NCBI GenBank assembly: GCA_022496805.1
Contig: CM040085.1
Location: 23,961,811 to 24,025,810, forward strand
DNA: 64,000 nucleotides
DNA from: Pohlia nutans
Taxonomy: Eukaryota; Streptophyta; Bryopsida; Bryales; Mniaceae
Direction: 5' to 3'
Under the pieces are notes generated by a model, which was not told the DNA's origin, did not search any database, and worked only from the letters and a program-made list of their open reading frames with translations. Each line of letters opens with the position of its first letter. The first letter of the stretch is position 1. The position numbers were made by a program, and so were the translations under genes. Shown in pieces: positions 62,822-64,000 of the stretch.

Positions 62822-63182
62822 GGGCCTCTTTACACTAGAGGCGAGAAGCCATGAGGAGAGAAATTTCAGCCAATGGGAGGCCTAGAAACCAAGAAGACCA
62901 ATTTCTCATGGGCTGAAATTTCTCTCCTCAAGGCTTCTCGCCTCTAAGGTCAAGCCACCTAAAACCGACCAGGTACCTAATGCCGATAATTTCTACACAT
63001 GGCTTTCATTTTAGAACGCAAATCTAAATATGTCATAGAGCCTTTATTGTTTGTTGACCAAAACGATAAGCCATCTATGGTCTACCTAGATGTGCGTTCT
63101 AAAATGAAAGCCATGTGTAGAAATTATCGGCATTAGGTACCTGGTCGGTATTAGGTGGCTCGACCTTAGTGTAAAGAGGCCC
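62822..63182. mobile_element. Tourist-like (PIF/Harbinger) MITE with TTA duplication (361 bp)
   Basis: The ends GGGCCTCTTTACACTA and TAGTGTAAAGAGGCCC are perfect complements, with TTA directly on both sides (62819-62821 and 63183-63185). The arms continue (AAGGTCAAGCCACCTA / TAGGTGGCTCGACCTT, then ACCAGGTACCTAATGCCGAT and AATTTCTACACATGGCTTTC), giving a long foldback. The left arm is interrupted by a second hairpin element. Confidence 0.88.
62838..62944. mobile_element. Nested 107-bp palindromic element inside the Tourist-like MITE
   Basis: GAGGCGAGAAGCCATGAGGA and GAGAAATTTCAGCC are repeated inverted as GGCTGAAATTTCTC and TCCTCAAGGCTTCTCGCCTC. TA (or CTA) flanks both sides. Removing it restores the pairing of the outer element's left arm with its right arm, so it inserted later. 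Confidence 0.8.
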
Positions 63183-63185
63183 TTA

Positions 63186-63961
63186 TATCAGTCAATCTTG
63201 CAATGAAGCAAGTTTCGTTTGTTTCAAAAAAATAAAAATCTTCATTTATTTATTTTTATTTTTATTTTAATATCGATACGGCGGTATTGTTCCCTTGCAA
63301 CCTGCAAGGCATCAGGGCGCCAGCAACGATCTTCGTCCTTTCCAGGTGAATTTCTAAGTCAGTTACGATTTGTTTTCCTTTTTTAACTTGTCAATGAAAA
63401 CGGTTCCTCAAGAATCAATTTCTGCAGAAAAACTGCAGTTTTTACGAGCTTTTTTCCAGAAAACAATATGTAACTTAAATTTATCAATACTACTGACAGA
63501 TCGATACAGTACACTCATCACTGACATGCAATCCCTGACAGTTTCAACAAAATCATGAACCACCGTAAGTTACAGTTTCTTTTTCATATTCCCAGGTCAG
63601 AGGTGCCAAAAATGCATTAAAAATTACTGTAGGACCAGGCCAATAGGATCATAGAAATTCTCGTTTGTCGTTACTTTGCTGCAACAGTGGAGCTAGCCAT
63701 GAGATTGACTAGCACTGATAGTTGGATGATTCTGATTTCTGAACACCATGCATTATGCGTTGATCCACAGGCTACAGTAAAAGTTTGGTAGGCAAGGAAT
63801 CTGGATGCAAGATGGGGTTGTCCGTTCACTTCCGTTGTCAATGGTGGTGTGCTTTGACAGTGGCGCTCATCTTGGTCGAAAGAATGAACCCAGGTGCATC
63901 CTGGTGATGTATGCATGCACGAGTCTCAAGGCTAGCTGCAATCTATCGATAAGCTGGAGTA
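63186..63961. other. Intergenic, no gene recognised
   Basis: Short ORFs at 63370-63558 (+) and 63671-63916 (-) have no recognisable features. The minus-strand one is 81 codons and cannot be excluded as part of a gene outside the window. Confidence 0.4.
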
Positions 63962-63964
63962 TTA

Positions 63965-64000
63965 GGGCTGCTTCACACTATGGCTGTCCAAGTCGAGAGG
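63965..64000. mobile_element. Left end of a second Tourist-like element, cut by window edge
   Basis: TTA at 63962-63964 is followed by GGGCTGCTTCACACTATGGC, closely like the GGGCCTCTTTACACTA end at 62822. The rest lies outside the window. Confidence 0.45.

Noticed and set aside
63671..63916. 81-aa minus-strand ORF near right edge
   Set aside because: No domain, signal or homology visible; cannot be supported without sequence beyond the window.
1..64000. CRISPR array, operons or prokaryotic islands
   Set aside because: Spliced plant genes throughout; tandem repeats seen are minisatellite or transposon-internal, without regular spacers.

Overview
The window is nuclear DNA of a land plant. It is AT-rich, with intron-split genes, GT-AG splice sites, plant-specific gene families (germin-like, LISCL-type GRAS, plant villin, FMP32/DUF1640) and many small DNA transposons. 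A spliced dynein-arm preassembly factor (PIH1D3/DNAAF6 type) implies motile, flagellated sperm. A bryophyte, lycophyte or fern is therefore more likely than a flowering plant or conifer. I could not fix the species.

Layout. 1-513 (-): 5' part of a germin-like gene running off the left edge. 3435-7828 (-): six-exon DNAAF6 gene, 197 aa, which no single long ORF reveals. 8.0-15.9 kb: repeat-rich, with an intronless kinase-like pseudogene at 10717-12387 and a GC-rich minisatellite. 15955-21671 (+): eight-exon vanadium-haloperoxidase/PAP2-like secreted protein, 416 aa. 25668-29141 (-): eight-exon mitochondrial FMP32/MCUR1-like protein, 264 aa. 29.2-35 kb: repeats, including a 1.3-kb foldback element. 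37517-46565 (+): 22-exon villin, 917 aa, with an 11-nt microexon and one GC-AG intron. 48.8-54.7 kb: decayed hAT transposase split into three by two inverted copies of one TIR element, each carrying a tRNA-related SINE-like segment. 57419-60920 (-): five-exon LISCL GRAS transcription factor, 698 aa. 61-64 kb: more small elements, including a hairpin element nested in a Tourist-like MITE.

The genes are not an operon or an obvious cluster; they are independent single-copy-type genes in a transposon-filled landscape. The most unusual signal is a set of at least nine short elements that begin CCC, end GGG and sit between TTAA sites (one between TTAT direct repeats). That is the signature of piggyBac-type transposition. 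They fall into several size families and together fill about 4.5 kb, many of them inside introns of the real genes.

Gene models were assembled by hand. Exon phases, splice dinucleotides and family similarity agree for all five complete spliced genes, but single-base errors at exon ends remain possible.
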